Origin: Bacillus sp. (in: firmicutes)
GTDB lineage: Bacteria > Bacillota > Bacilli > Bacillales > Cytobacillaceae
Assembly (NCBI GenBank): GCA_031179905.1
Contig: JAPSHL010000010.1
Span: 1 to 36,257 of the forward strand
Direction of reading: 5' to 3'
DNA: 36,257 bases
The translations under genes were made by a program, and so were the position numbers. Positions 29,921 through 36,257 of the stretch are shown here, piece after piece. How positions within the stretch are numbered: the stretch's first letter is position 1; every line of letters begins with the position of its first letter. The notes beneath the pieces were generated by a model. It did not search any database. It saw nothing but the letters and a program-made list of their open reading frames with translations, and was not told where the DNA came from.

Positions 29921-31866
29921 ATGAAAATTTTTGTTCCAATTATTGCGCTAATGAAACGTCTTAATATATACAAAAATTTGCAGTTATCGGCGGTATTTTA
30001 GGGATACCTATCTTAATAATGAGTTTTATGCTGTTAAACACGACGAATAAGGAAATCAAAACAGTCCAAAAAAGACAAGCAGGATCTGAATATAATGAGG
30101 TTTTAAAAGATTTCCTGCAAGACGTTCAGCAGCATCGTGCCATTTCCGTGAGCGTGATTAGCGGGAGTGCCTCTGACAAGCCCAAGTTGAAGGAAAAGCA
30201 AGCTGAGATTCAAAAGGATATAGCGGCTTTAAATGAATTAGTAAAGGAGTCAGGCAGTTCCATCCAAGTATCGGATCAATGGGCAGCCATGAAACAGCAG
30301 TGGAAAACACTTCAGGCAAATATGGAAAACATGAATACACAGGAAGCTACTAATGCGCATATTGAATATATTTCCACTATTTTAGATTTTATGATGGAGA
30401 TTGGGGATCAATCTGAATTGTTCTTAGCTAAAGCACCGCAAAATTTTTACATAATTAATAGTGTAACAACCACATTGCCTAATCTGACAGAACAACTTGG
30501 GCAAATAAGGGCAATCGGTATGAGTATCGCAGCACAGCAAAAAATCACAGAGGATCAAAAAATTCAATTAGTCTCCTTATATGCTTCTGTTCAAAGTTCA
30601 CTTGAACAGCTTGAGCACGGAAAATCCGTCATCTTTGCTAATCAGCCATCTCTAGAGAAGAGTTTAGGTGAGGCAAATCAAAATGCATTAGAAGAAACGA
30701 GTAAATTCCTTGAGTTTGTTCAACAGGAATTTAGTATTAATACCTCTATACATGTCAATTCTGATGAGTTTTATAATATGGCAACAGCAACTATCGATAC
30801 TAGCTTTAAACTGTATGATCTGGAAACAGACGAACTTCATAGTATTATGAACCAGCAAGCAAAAGACTTGAAGCTGACTAAAGCTGTTCTTATTGCAGTT
30901 GTAGTACTAATTTTTATATTGACTATTTATATTTTTGTAGGATTCTATCTGTCTATCAGCAATACAGTGAAAAAATTGAAAGCAGTTACAATCCATGTAG
31001 CTGACGGAGACTTGGAAACAGAGCTTGATTTACAGACAAAAGATGAAATGAAGGACGTGGAGACTGCATTTAATGACATGATCCAAAACCTTCGCACGCT
31101 TATTCATCAAATTAAGAGCAGTGCAGAACATCTTGCTTCTTCGAGTGCAGAGCTGAGTGCAAGTGCTGAACAGACGAGCAGAGCATCAGAACAAATTACA
31201 CTTACAGTCCAAGATGTTGCTGCTGGTACCGAAAAGCAGGTAGAAAGTGTCAATGAAAGTGCGACAGTAGTGAATGAAGTATCTGCCGGAATTCAACAAG
31301 TGGCAGCAAATGCTCAAACTGTAACAGTAACAGCAGCTGATGCTTCTTCTAATGCATCAGACGGAGAAAAAGCAATACAAGTGGCTGTAAACCAAATGAA
31401 TTCTATTAATCACTCGGTTAATGACGCAGCGTTAGTAGTAAAAGAATTAGGCGAGCGTTCAATGGAAATCGGTAATATAGTTCATGTTATTACAGATATT
31501 GCTGGTCAGACTAATCTTTTAGCCCTAAATGCAGCAATTGAGGCAGCGAGAGCAGGACAGCATGGTCAAGGATTCGCAGTAGTAGCAGATGAAGTGCGCA
31601 AGCTTGCCGAGCAGTCAGCCTCTTCTGCACAGCAAATTGGACAAGTATCAGCAGCAGCACAGCAAATGCTGGTGGGAGCTGAACAAGTAGTTGGTTCAAT
31701 TGACGTTATTTCCGAAATTGCCCAAGAATCTTCTGCAGGGACTCAAAACATATCATCCATTACAGAGGAACAATTAGCATCTATGGAGGAAATTGAAGCC
31801 TCAAGCTTAACTCTTTCTCGTTTAGCTGAAGAGCTGCAGGATACAGTAAGCAAATTTAAAGTATAA
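29921..31866 (+). pseudogene. Methyl-accepting chemotaxis protein with a frameshift near its start
   Basis: A transmembrane chemoreceptor. The proper start is the ATG at 29921, 6 bases after GGGGGG, giving MKIFVPIIALMKRL. That frame ends at TAG 29999-30001. The rest of the receptor is in another frame, open from 29965: [21 protein letters not shown], i.e. the first membrane helix. One extra base in the AA at 29963-29964 would join them as RLKYIQKFAV. Downstream come an extracellular helical sensor (~250 aa), a second membrane helix ([21 protein letters not shown]), HAMP and the signalling hairpin tip [21 protein letters not shown]. An internal ATG at 30019 would give a product without most of the first helix. 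Either a true frameshift mutation, or an error in the sequence. Confidence 0.8.
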
Positions 31867-31875
31867 AAAATTGTG

Positions 31876-31907
31876 CAAACGGCTGTTATCTGCAGCCGTT
31901 TTTTATT
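31876..31907 (+). terminator. Terminator of the chemoreceptor gene
   Basis: AACGGCTG (31878-31885) pairs with CAGCCGTT (31893-31900) over a 7-base loop, followed by a T-run. Confidence 0.85.
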
Positions 31908-31984
31908 TTCACTAAAAGCTCCTAATCGAATCATAAGACTTCCCAACAGTATTTGCGTATAATATGAAAATGGAGGTGCTAAAC

Positions 31985-32248
31985 ATGACAGAAAATGCTA
32001 TACCAATCAGATTTGCTGTACTTCTAGGATTATTGGAGGGGCGTGAACCACTGCCGAAGGATGTCGGTATTGTTTCTCCAGAACAATTTAATGCAGAAGT
32101 CGAAAAAATGGAAAATGAAGGTATTATTGCGAATGTAAAATATGCAAGAGGCACACACGGCGAAGTGCTGGTTGTATTCCTAAAGGAAGCTATAGTGACG
32201 CCACGCGGCAATGCATACATAGATGAACTTATGAAGCGTTATTCCTAA
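31985..32248 (+). CDS. YjcQ-like winged-helix protein
   Basis: An 87-residue protein like Bacillus YjcQ: IRFAVLLGLLEGREPLPKDVGIVSPEQF followed by NAEVEKMENEGIIANVKYARG and a C-terminal LKEAIVTPRGNAYIDEL helix. The pattern is a compact winged helix, so nucleic acid binding is plausible, but function is unknown; some relatives are phage-encoded. ATG at 31985 follows GGAGGTG by 7 bases, and the in-frame ATG at 31964 has no ribosome site. A TATAAT at 31958-31963 is a probable -10 box. A terminator overlaps the stop. Confidence 0.7.
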   Translation: MTENAIPIRFAVLLGLLEGREPLPKDVGIVSPEQFNAEVEKMENEGIIANVKYARGTHGEVLVVFLKEAIVTPRGNAYIDELMKRYS

Positions 32249-32278
32249 AGACAATCGATTTATTCGGTTGTCTTTTTT
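32247..32278 (+). terminator. Terminator of the yjcQ-like gene
   Basis: AGACAATCG pairs with CGGTTGTCT (32249-32257 with 32265-32273), then a T-run. Confidence 0.8.
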
Positions 32279-32360
32279 AGTATCTTGATTGTAAAGAAAA
32301 CAGTTGATTAATGTATAATGAATCAAAGTACTATACTTTTATATAACTGGAGGACTTTTT

Positions 32361-32774
32361 TTGAATTATATTCTAGACCATGTTGGCATTGCCGTACGAA
32401 GCATTGATGATGCATTGCCTTTTTACCTTGAAGTTTTAAATGGCACCTTGGAGGACCGCTATACAAGTGACGCTCCAGGTGTGGAAGTACATGTAGCTGT
32501 TGTTAAAACCGCAGATAAAGTAATTGAATTATTAGAACCAACAAACAAAGAATCACCGATGGCCCGTTTTATTAAGCAGCGGGGGAAAGGTGTTCATCAT
32601 CTGGCATATCGAGTAGATAACTTAGATGACGCTATCCAAGAAGCCCGCCAAAAAGGAGTTCGTTTTCTGGAAGATACGCGGCGAGTTAACCTCCGAGGAA
32701 GACGGCTGATCTACCTAAATCCAGCTTCTACGAATGGTACATTAATAGAGCTGTGTGACTATTTAAATAGTTAA
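32361..32774 (+). CDS. Methylmalonyl-CoA epimerase-like VOC protein
   Basis: A 137-residue vicinal-oxygen-chelate protein that probably interconverts the epimers of methylmalonyl-CoA. It has two beta-alpha-beta-beta-beta halves: LDHVGIAVRSIDDALPFYLEVL with metal ligand His7, DKVIELLEP (Glu56), then GKGVHHLAYRVDNLDDAI (His79/His80) and a closing GTLIELCDY (Glu130). These sequences fit Mce/YqjC-type epimerases better than glyoxalase I, but no mutase or carboxylase gene is nearby to confirm it. TTG start at 32361, after TGGAGGAC with a 7-base gap. Preceded by TATAAT at 32314-32319. Confidence 0.8.
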   Translation: MNYILDHVGIAVRSIDDALPFYLEVLNGTLEDRYTSDAPGVEVHVAVVKTADKVIELLEPTNKESPMARFIKQRGKGVHHLAYRVDNLDDAIQEARQKGVRFLEDTRRVNLRGRRLIYLNPASTNGTLIELCDYLNS

Positions 32775-32785
32775 AGACATTTGAT

Positions 32786-32806
32786 AGAGGAGCTTGCTCC
32801 TCTTTT
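32786..32806 (+). terminator. Terminator after the epimerase-like gene
   Basis: AGAGGA pairs with TCCTCT around GCTTGC, followed by TTTTT. It lies between convergent genes. Confidence 0.75.
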
Positions 32807-32808
32807 TC

Positions 32809-33351
32809 TTATGCCTCAGGAATGATAGTAACAGCAATAGTGCGAATCGGCTCACTATTGTTACTGTTTGAAGTGCTGTTATAGTATTTAACCATTAAAT
32901 CGTTAAGTTCTTTTTGAAAGTCATGAAAGGTAGCTTCATCCAGTTTCATTTCTAATAAAGAAAAGGTTGAACGATCCTCAGGACTAGCGCTTTTTTCTAA
33001 TTTTGTTAAATAGTTTTGATATTGATTCAGAAGAGATAGCTGATAGTAGGAATAATAATTAAGCTTTTCTTCATTAGTAGTTTTTTTCCAATCCTCCGCA
33101 CTTAATTTTGCTTCTTCTGCGTTTAATGCATAATATTTCTCCACAACAGATCGGACTTTTTTTTCCTTCACAATCCGAATAATGCCTGCATCCAGCAATA
33201 CTTGAATATGCCTGTACAAAGTAGCCTGTGGCACATCTTTAATAGTTCTTACCATCTCTAACGGGGTTAATCCTTCTTCACCGCTTCGCATTAAAGCCTG
33301 TGAAATTTTTATTCTTACTGGATGTATTAATGCATCAGCTTTATTTACCAT
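32809..33351 (-). CDS. Winged-helix (ArsR-like) transcriptional regulator
   Basis: A 180-residue DNA-binding protein. Residues ~5-75 form an ArsR/HTH_20-type winged helix (ALIHPVRIKISQALMR, LTPLEMVRTIKDVPQATLYRHIQVLLDAGII, wing EKKVRSVVEKYYAL); the rest is helical (NEEKLNYYSYYQLSLLNQYQNYLTKLE) and probably dimerises or binds a ligand. It is divergent from a YxlEFG-like transporter operon, and two dyads with GATAA/TTATC half-sites lie between, one overlapping its own promoter. Autorepression and control of the transporter are likely. Of two adjacent ATGs, 33351 is better spaced from GGAG than 33354. Confidence 0.8.
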   Translation of the reverse strand: MVNKADALIHPVRIKISQALMRSGEEGLTPLEMVRTIKDVPQATLYRHIQVLLDAGIIRIVKEKKVRSVVEKYYALNAEEAKLSAEDWKKTTNEEKLNYYSYYQLSLLNQYQNYLTKLEKSASPEDRSTFSLLEMKLDEATFHDFQKELNDLMVKYYNSTSNSNNSEPIRTIAVTIIPEA

Positions 33352-33423
33352 CATCCTGCTCCAATCTGTTCATAATTTTACCGCATTAAATGTCATGCAC
33401 GAAGTAAATCGTCTTTACCACTT

Positions 33424-33465
33424 TGATAATGTTATCATTATAAAGAATAATAATAAATTAGACAA
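33424..33465 (-). promoter_or_regulatory. Promoter and overlapping operator of the HTH regulator gene
   Basis: On the minus strand TTGTCT (33465-33460), 17 bases, TATAAT (33442-33437). The dyad TGATAA-TG-TTATCA (33424-33437) starts at the last base of the -10 box, an ideal repressor position. Confidence 0.6.
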
Positions 33466-33503
33466 TAATAATGGAAAAATAGTGCAATTAGTAAAAATAT
33501 ATG

Positions 33504-33525
33504 TTATCGTTATCGATAATGATAA
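33504..33525 (+). promoter_or_regulatory. Second dyad operator upstream of the YxlEFG-like operon
   Basis: TTATCGTTATC (33504-33514) is followed by GATAATGATAA (33515-33525), a 22-base palindrome with one mismatched pair. It uses the same GATAA/TTATC half-sites as the 33424 dyad and lies 28 bases before the first ATG. It is not in the canonical Fur arrangement. Confidence 0.5.
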
Positions 33526-33553
33526 TATAAATTTATAGGGAGGTTAAAAGTTC

Positions 33554-33793
33554 ATGAATCTTCATTATGGTTTAAATGATTTGAAGGATATAGATTTTAT
33601 CTCCTTCTTGCCTATAGTACTGCCAATTTTCGCAATAGGTTTAATATTAATATCCACTGCACTTATTGATTTATATCGTAATCGGGAAAATAGACAAAAT
33701 GTATTTATTTGGACACTTATTATTATATTTGTCAACCTAATCGGCCCAATTCTGTATTTTGTATTAGGAAGAAAGGGAAGTGAAAAAGTATGA
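33554..33793 (+). CDS. YxlE-like small membrane protein (PLDc_N domain)
   Basis: A 79-residue protein with two membrane helices (ISFLPIVLPIFAIGLILISTALIDL and FIWTLIIIFVNLIGPILYFVLG). The second helix and the ending GPILYFVLGRK match the phospholipase-D N-terminal (PLDc_N) membrane domain, as in YxlE of Bacillus subtilis, where it sits with an ABC transporter and acts with YxlD on the ECF factor SigY. No phospholipase domain is attached. ATG at 33554 follows GGGAGG. Its stop overlaps the ATPase start (ATGA), so translation is coupled. Confidence 0.8.
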   Translation: MNLHYGLNDLKDIDFISFLPIVLPIFAIGLILISTALIDLYRNRENRQNVFIWTLIIIFVNLIGPILYFVLGRKGSEKV

Positions 33794-34689
33794 AGTTAGA
33801 AATAAAAAAAATAACGAAGAAATTTAATAAAAAAGTTGCTGTCGATAACTTTTCAATGGAAGTGCAAACTGGAGAATGTGTAGGCTTAATTGGGCCTAAT
33901 GGTGCAGGAAAATCCACATTAATTAAAATAATTTCAGATATAATCGATCCAAGCGCGGGAGAAGTATTTCTTGATGGAAAGAAAATTACGCATATGAAAA
34001 AGGAAATCGGCTATTTACCGCAATATCCAAATTTCTATCAATGGATGACGGCATTTGAAACACTGATGTTTATGGGACAGCTGTCAGGTCTGAAAAAAGA
34101 AGAGCTAACAAAAGAGATTCCTCACATTTTATCTAAAGTTGGCTTAAGTAAAGAAGGGAATTCTCGAATTAGAACATTTTCAGGCGGCATGAAACAAAGA
34201 TTGGGAATTGCACAGGCTTTGCTGCATAAACCTTCATTAATTGTAATGGATGAACCAGTATCAGCATTAGATCCGATTGGCAGAAGAGAGGTTCTAAATA
34301 TCATTCAAGAGATTAAAAAAGACACGACCATCCTATTGTCCACACATATATTGAGCGATGCGGAAGAAATATGTGAAAGATTTGTGATTATTAAAGATGG
34401 ACAAAAAATCGAGGATACTACAATACATGAATTATTAAATAGGCATAACAAAAATAAAATTAAAATGGATATGACGGAAGCAAGTCTTATGTGGCTGGAG
34501 AAAGTAAAATTCTATAATTATGTTAAAAACGTAGAAATTGTCCATACTACAGCGAAAATTGAAGTGGAGAATATCTTATTAAATAAAAATATGTTATTAG
34601 CCAGTGCATTAGAAAATAATGTAGATATTTTAAAATTTGAAATCGATAACGATACATTAGAAGATATATTCCTAAAGTTGGTGGTGTAA
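33790..34689 (+). CDS. YxlF-like ABC transporter ATP-binding protein
   Basis: A 299-residue ABC ATPase. Walker A GPNGAGKST (35-43), Q-loop Gln78 in YLPQYPNFY, signature SGGMKQR (131-137), Walker B SLIVMDEP (149-156) and switch His186 in LSTHILSD. The ~100-residue C-terminal extension is typical of bacteriocin/antibiotic-export or NatA-type ATPases. Together with the small PLDc_N protein and the permease it matches YxlEFG. Substrate unknown; export or self-protection is likely. The gene starts inside the previous stop codon and ends 2 bases before the permease. Confidence 0.88.
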   Translation: MKLEIKKITKKFNKKVAVDNFSMEVQTGECVGLIGPNGAGKSTLIKIISDIIDPSAGEVFLDGKKITHMKKEIGYLPQYPNFYQWMTAFETLMFMGQLSGLKKEELTKEIPHILSKVGLSKEGNSRIRTFSGGMKQRLGIAQALLHKPSLIVMDEPVSALDPIGRREVLNIIQEIKKDTTILLSTHILSDAEEICERFVIIKDGQKIEDTTIHELLNRHNKNKIKMDMTEASLMWLEKVKFYNYVKNVEIVHTTAKIEVENILLNKNMLLASALENNVDILKFEIDNDTLEDIFLKLVV

Positions 34690-34691
34690 AG

Positions 34692-35480
34692 ATGACCAAT
34701 TTTGCGATACTAACAAAAAAAGAATTTATTCAAATGATTCGTGATTTCAAGATGGTTTGGTTCCCGCTTGTTTTTGTTTTTTTAGGAATTACCCAACCAG
34801 TTATAAGCTATTACTTACCTTCCATATTAAAAGCAATGGGAGGAAATCAAGGAATAACCATTGATCCGAGCTTTGCAGCACAAACAGGGGGAGAGGTGCT
34901 GGCAGCTACTTTAGGTTCTCAGTTCGATCAATTAGGGATAATAATTATTGTTGTTTCCTTGATGGGTGCTGTTCAATCTGATAAAGCAAATGGTATGTTA
35001 GCATTTATCCTGACACGGCCAGTAAGTGTGGCACAATATTTTGGTGCAAAACTCATGTCTAATTATTTATTTGCTGCAGCGGCTGTCACAATCGGATACT
35101 TGATCTCTTATTTATATGTAAATTTATTATTTTCGAATGTGAACTTTACGGAAATGATTTTGGCTTTGCTGTTTTATTTAGTATGGGTATTCTTTATTGT
35201 TTCCTTTACAACGATGGTGAGCACCTTATTTAACAGTCAAGGCATTATCGCATTAATATCTATCGCAGTTTTACTTATTGGTAGAATCCTCGTCGGTATA
35301 AGCCCTGTTTTCGATCTAATTAATCCTGCGAGTATGAGTATACATGCTGTCGATGTCCTCACGATAGGTACTATAAATCCTAAATTAACAGCAAATTTGC
35401 TAATTACCCTGATTTTATGTTTTTTAACAATGATTATATCGAAAGCTTGGATTTCAAAGAAGAAATACGACAATAAATAA
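34692..35480 (+). CDS. YxlG-like ABC-2 type transporter permease
   Basis: A 262-residue permease with about six membrane helices. The first follows KMVWFPLVFVFLGITQPVISYYL; then a long extracytoplasmic loop, QLGIIIIVVSLMGAVQSDKANGMLAFILTRPVSVAQYFGAK with the ABC-2 coupling motif, and further helices to the C-terminus. The motif PVSxxQYxxAK is typical of ABC-2 family exporters. It forms the transporter with the upstream ATPase. ATG at 34692, two bases after the ATPase stop, with AAAGTTGGTGG inside the preceding gene as ribosome site. A strong hairpin follows the operon. Confidence 0.88.
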   Translation: MTNFAILTKKEFIQMIRDFKMVWFPLVFVFLGITQPVISYYLPSILKAMGGNQGITIDPSFAAQTGGEVLAATLGSQFDQLGIIIIVVSLMGAVQSDKANGMLAFILTRPVSVAQYFGAKLMSNYLFAAAAVTIGYLISYLYVNLLFSNVNFTEMILALLFYLVWVFFIVSFTTMVSTLFNSQGIIALISIAVLLIGRILVGISPVFDLINPASMSIHAVDVLTIGTINPKLTANLLITLILCFLTMIISKAWISKKKYDNK

Positions 35481-35574
35481 AATTTCCATTTGGCGAAAAA
35501 ACAGCAGCTGCAATTATACTAAGACAGAATGAAAAACTACAGGGGATGAAAGTCATAATTCTTAAGGAATTATA

Positions 35575-35630
35575 AAAACACTTATCACATTCCTGCTTTC
35601 TAAGGGGAAATATGATAAGTGTTTTATTAT
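35575..35630 (+). terminator. Terminator of the YxlEFG-like operon
   Basis: Thirteen base pairs (AAAACACTTATCA, 35575-35587, with 35613-35625) enclose a 25-base loop with weak inner pairing, ending in TTTTATTATT. Confidence 0.75.
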
Positions 35631-35657
35631 TATAGTAAATTTTACTGTGTTGCTACT

Positions 35658-36257
35658 TTATAATGTTTTAACTAGAATACTAGCAATAAGGACAGATGCT
35701 ACAGTAACTGTTGTAAAACCTCCGATTAGCATTGGCGGAGATAATTCATTTAGCAGTCGTTTTTACTCTTCTTCCGTCCGGCCAACACTGCGGCTTACTT
35801 CCTGACATAAAATATAATCAGCCGGGAAGCCAAACATCGCCGTTAATGCGAGTGACATGCCTTTATATGGGTGCCATTTCACTAATTTTGAAATAACGAA
35901 CCCTCCAACAAGAATTCCAATTTCACCAATAATAATAATTGTTAGAACCTGTGGAATAAAATGTAGAAACTCTGTAAGACTTACTTTACTCATCGAAGCA
36001 ATAACAATAAATATCGTACCTAATACGGCAATACTAGACGCCTTTGCTTTATCCATGATATTTTCATTGTAGAAGTTTACTTTAGTACCTATTACACCGA
36101 TGAATAAACACCAGATTGTTCCGCTTATCCCAGTGAGTTCACCAAGTACTGTACCAAGCGAAGCCCCAACAAACAATTTAAACAATAAAATATTTGCTGT
36201 GTTGAATTCATATTTCTTCCTTTTCTTAGGTTCGCTGACTGCGTCTCCGCCATGATG
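35658..36257 (-). pseudogene. Polytopic membrane protein gene with an in-frame stop, 5' end outside the window
   Basis: The minus-strand frame is open from the window edge (36257), so the 5' part is missing, and reads ...SEPKKRKKYEFNTANILLFKLFVGASLG... through about four membrane helices to ALTAMFGFPADYILCQEVSRSVGRTEEE. There a TAA (35765-35763) interrupts. The same frame then continues KRLLNELSPPMLIGGFTTVTVASVLIASILVKTL to a TAA at 35660-35658, which is exactly the last membrane helix expected for this kind of protein. A single base change (GAA to TAA) explains it. The family looks like a multi-helix carboxylate- or ion-transporter-type protein common in Firmicutes; I do not assign a substrate. 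The truncated product may or may not be functional. Confidence 0.75.

Noticed and set aside
33504..33525. A Fur box before the YxlEFG-like operon
   Set aside because: The GATAAT and TTATC units face outward, the reverse of the canonical order. Kept as an operator of unknown factor, with Fur as an alternative to test.

Overview
The window looks like chromosomal DNA of a low-GC, spore-forming Bacillaceae species. The grounds are its AT-rich sequence, strong Shine-Dalgarno (SD) sites, many TTG and GTG starts, an Sda-like sporulation checkpoint protein, and homologues of Bacillus genes such as yxeB, ykoS, yjcQ and yxlEFG. I cannot name a genus. No rRNA, tRNA, CRISPR array, prophage or intact insertion sequence was seen. 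Gene names come from remembered family motifs; no search was run.

Layout. 1-1470: end of the class Ib ribonucleotide reductase operon (nrdE, nrdF). 1643-3631: RibD/DHFR-like reductase, flavodoxin-fold reductase and a small kinase-like protein. 3732-4800: Fur-box promoter and an orphan hydroxamate-siderophore-binding lipoprotein. 5023-6358: PadR regulator overlapping a HAAS-domain membrane protein. 6696-9921: NTF2-like protein, phospholipase D/cardiolipin synthase-like protein and an Est30-like carboxylesterase. 10044-11224: three small minus-strand genes, including an Sda-like protein and an Asp/Asn-rich protein. 11440-15810: arylsulfotransferase plus SsuABC-type transporter, preceded by a promoter-leader-terminator arrangement. 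15989-19334: YkoS-like membrane protein, a repeat-rich gap and a zinc-ribbon PrsW-type protease. 19546-23984: hydrolase, HAD phosphatase, membrane protein, AraC regulator and small proteins of unknown role.

24117-28107 is the most distinctive block. It holds a secreted class A acid phosphatase (PAP2) with an autotransporter-type beta-strand repeat and an NPQTG sorting signal, followed by a class B sortase and an uncharacterised protein. A PhoP-box-like direct repeat lies upstream. I read it as a phosphate-starvation cassette that displays a phosphatase on the cell wall and carries its own anchoring enzyme.

28170-36257: two divergent GNAT acetyltransferase genes, a chemotaxis receptor with a one-base frameshift near its start and a sigma-D-like promoter, a YjcQ-like protein, a methylmalonyl-CoA epimerase-like protein, a HTH regulator divergent from a YxlEFG-like ABC transporter with two dyad operators between them, and a membrane protein gene interrupted by an in-frame TAA and cut by the window edge.
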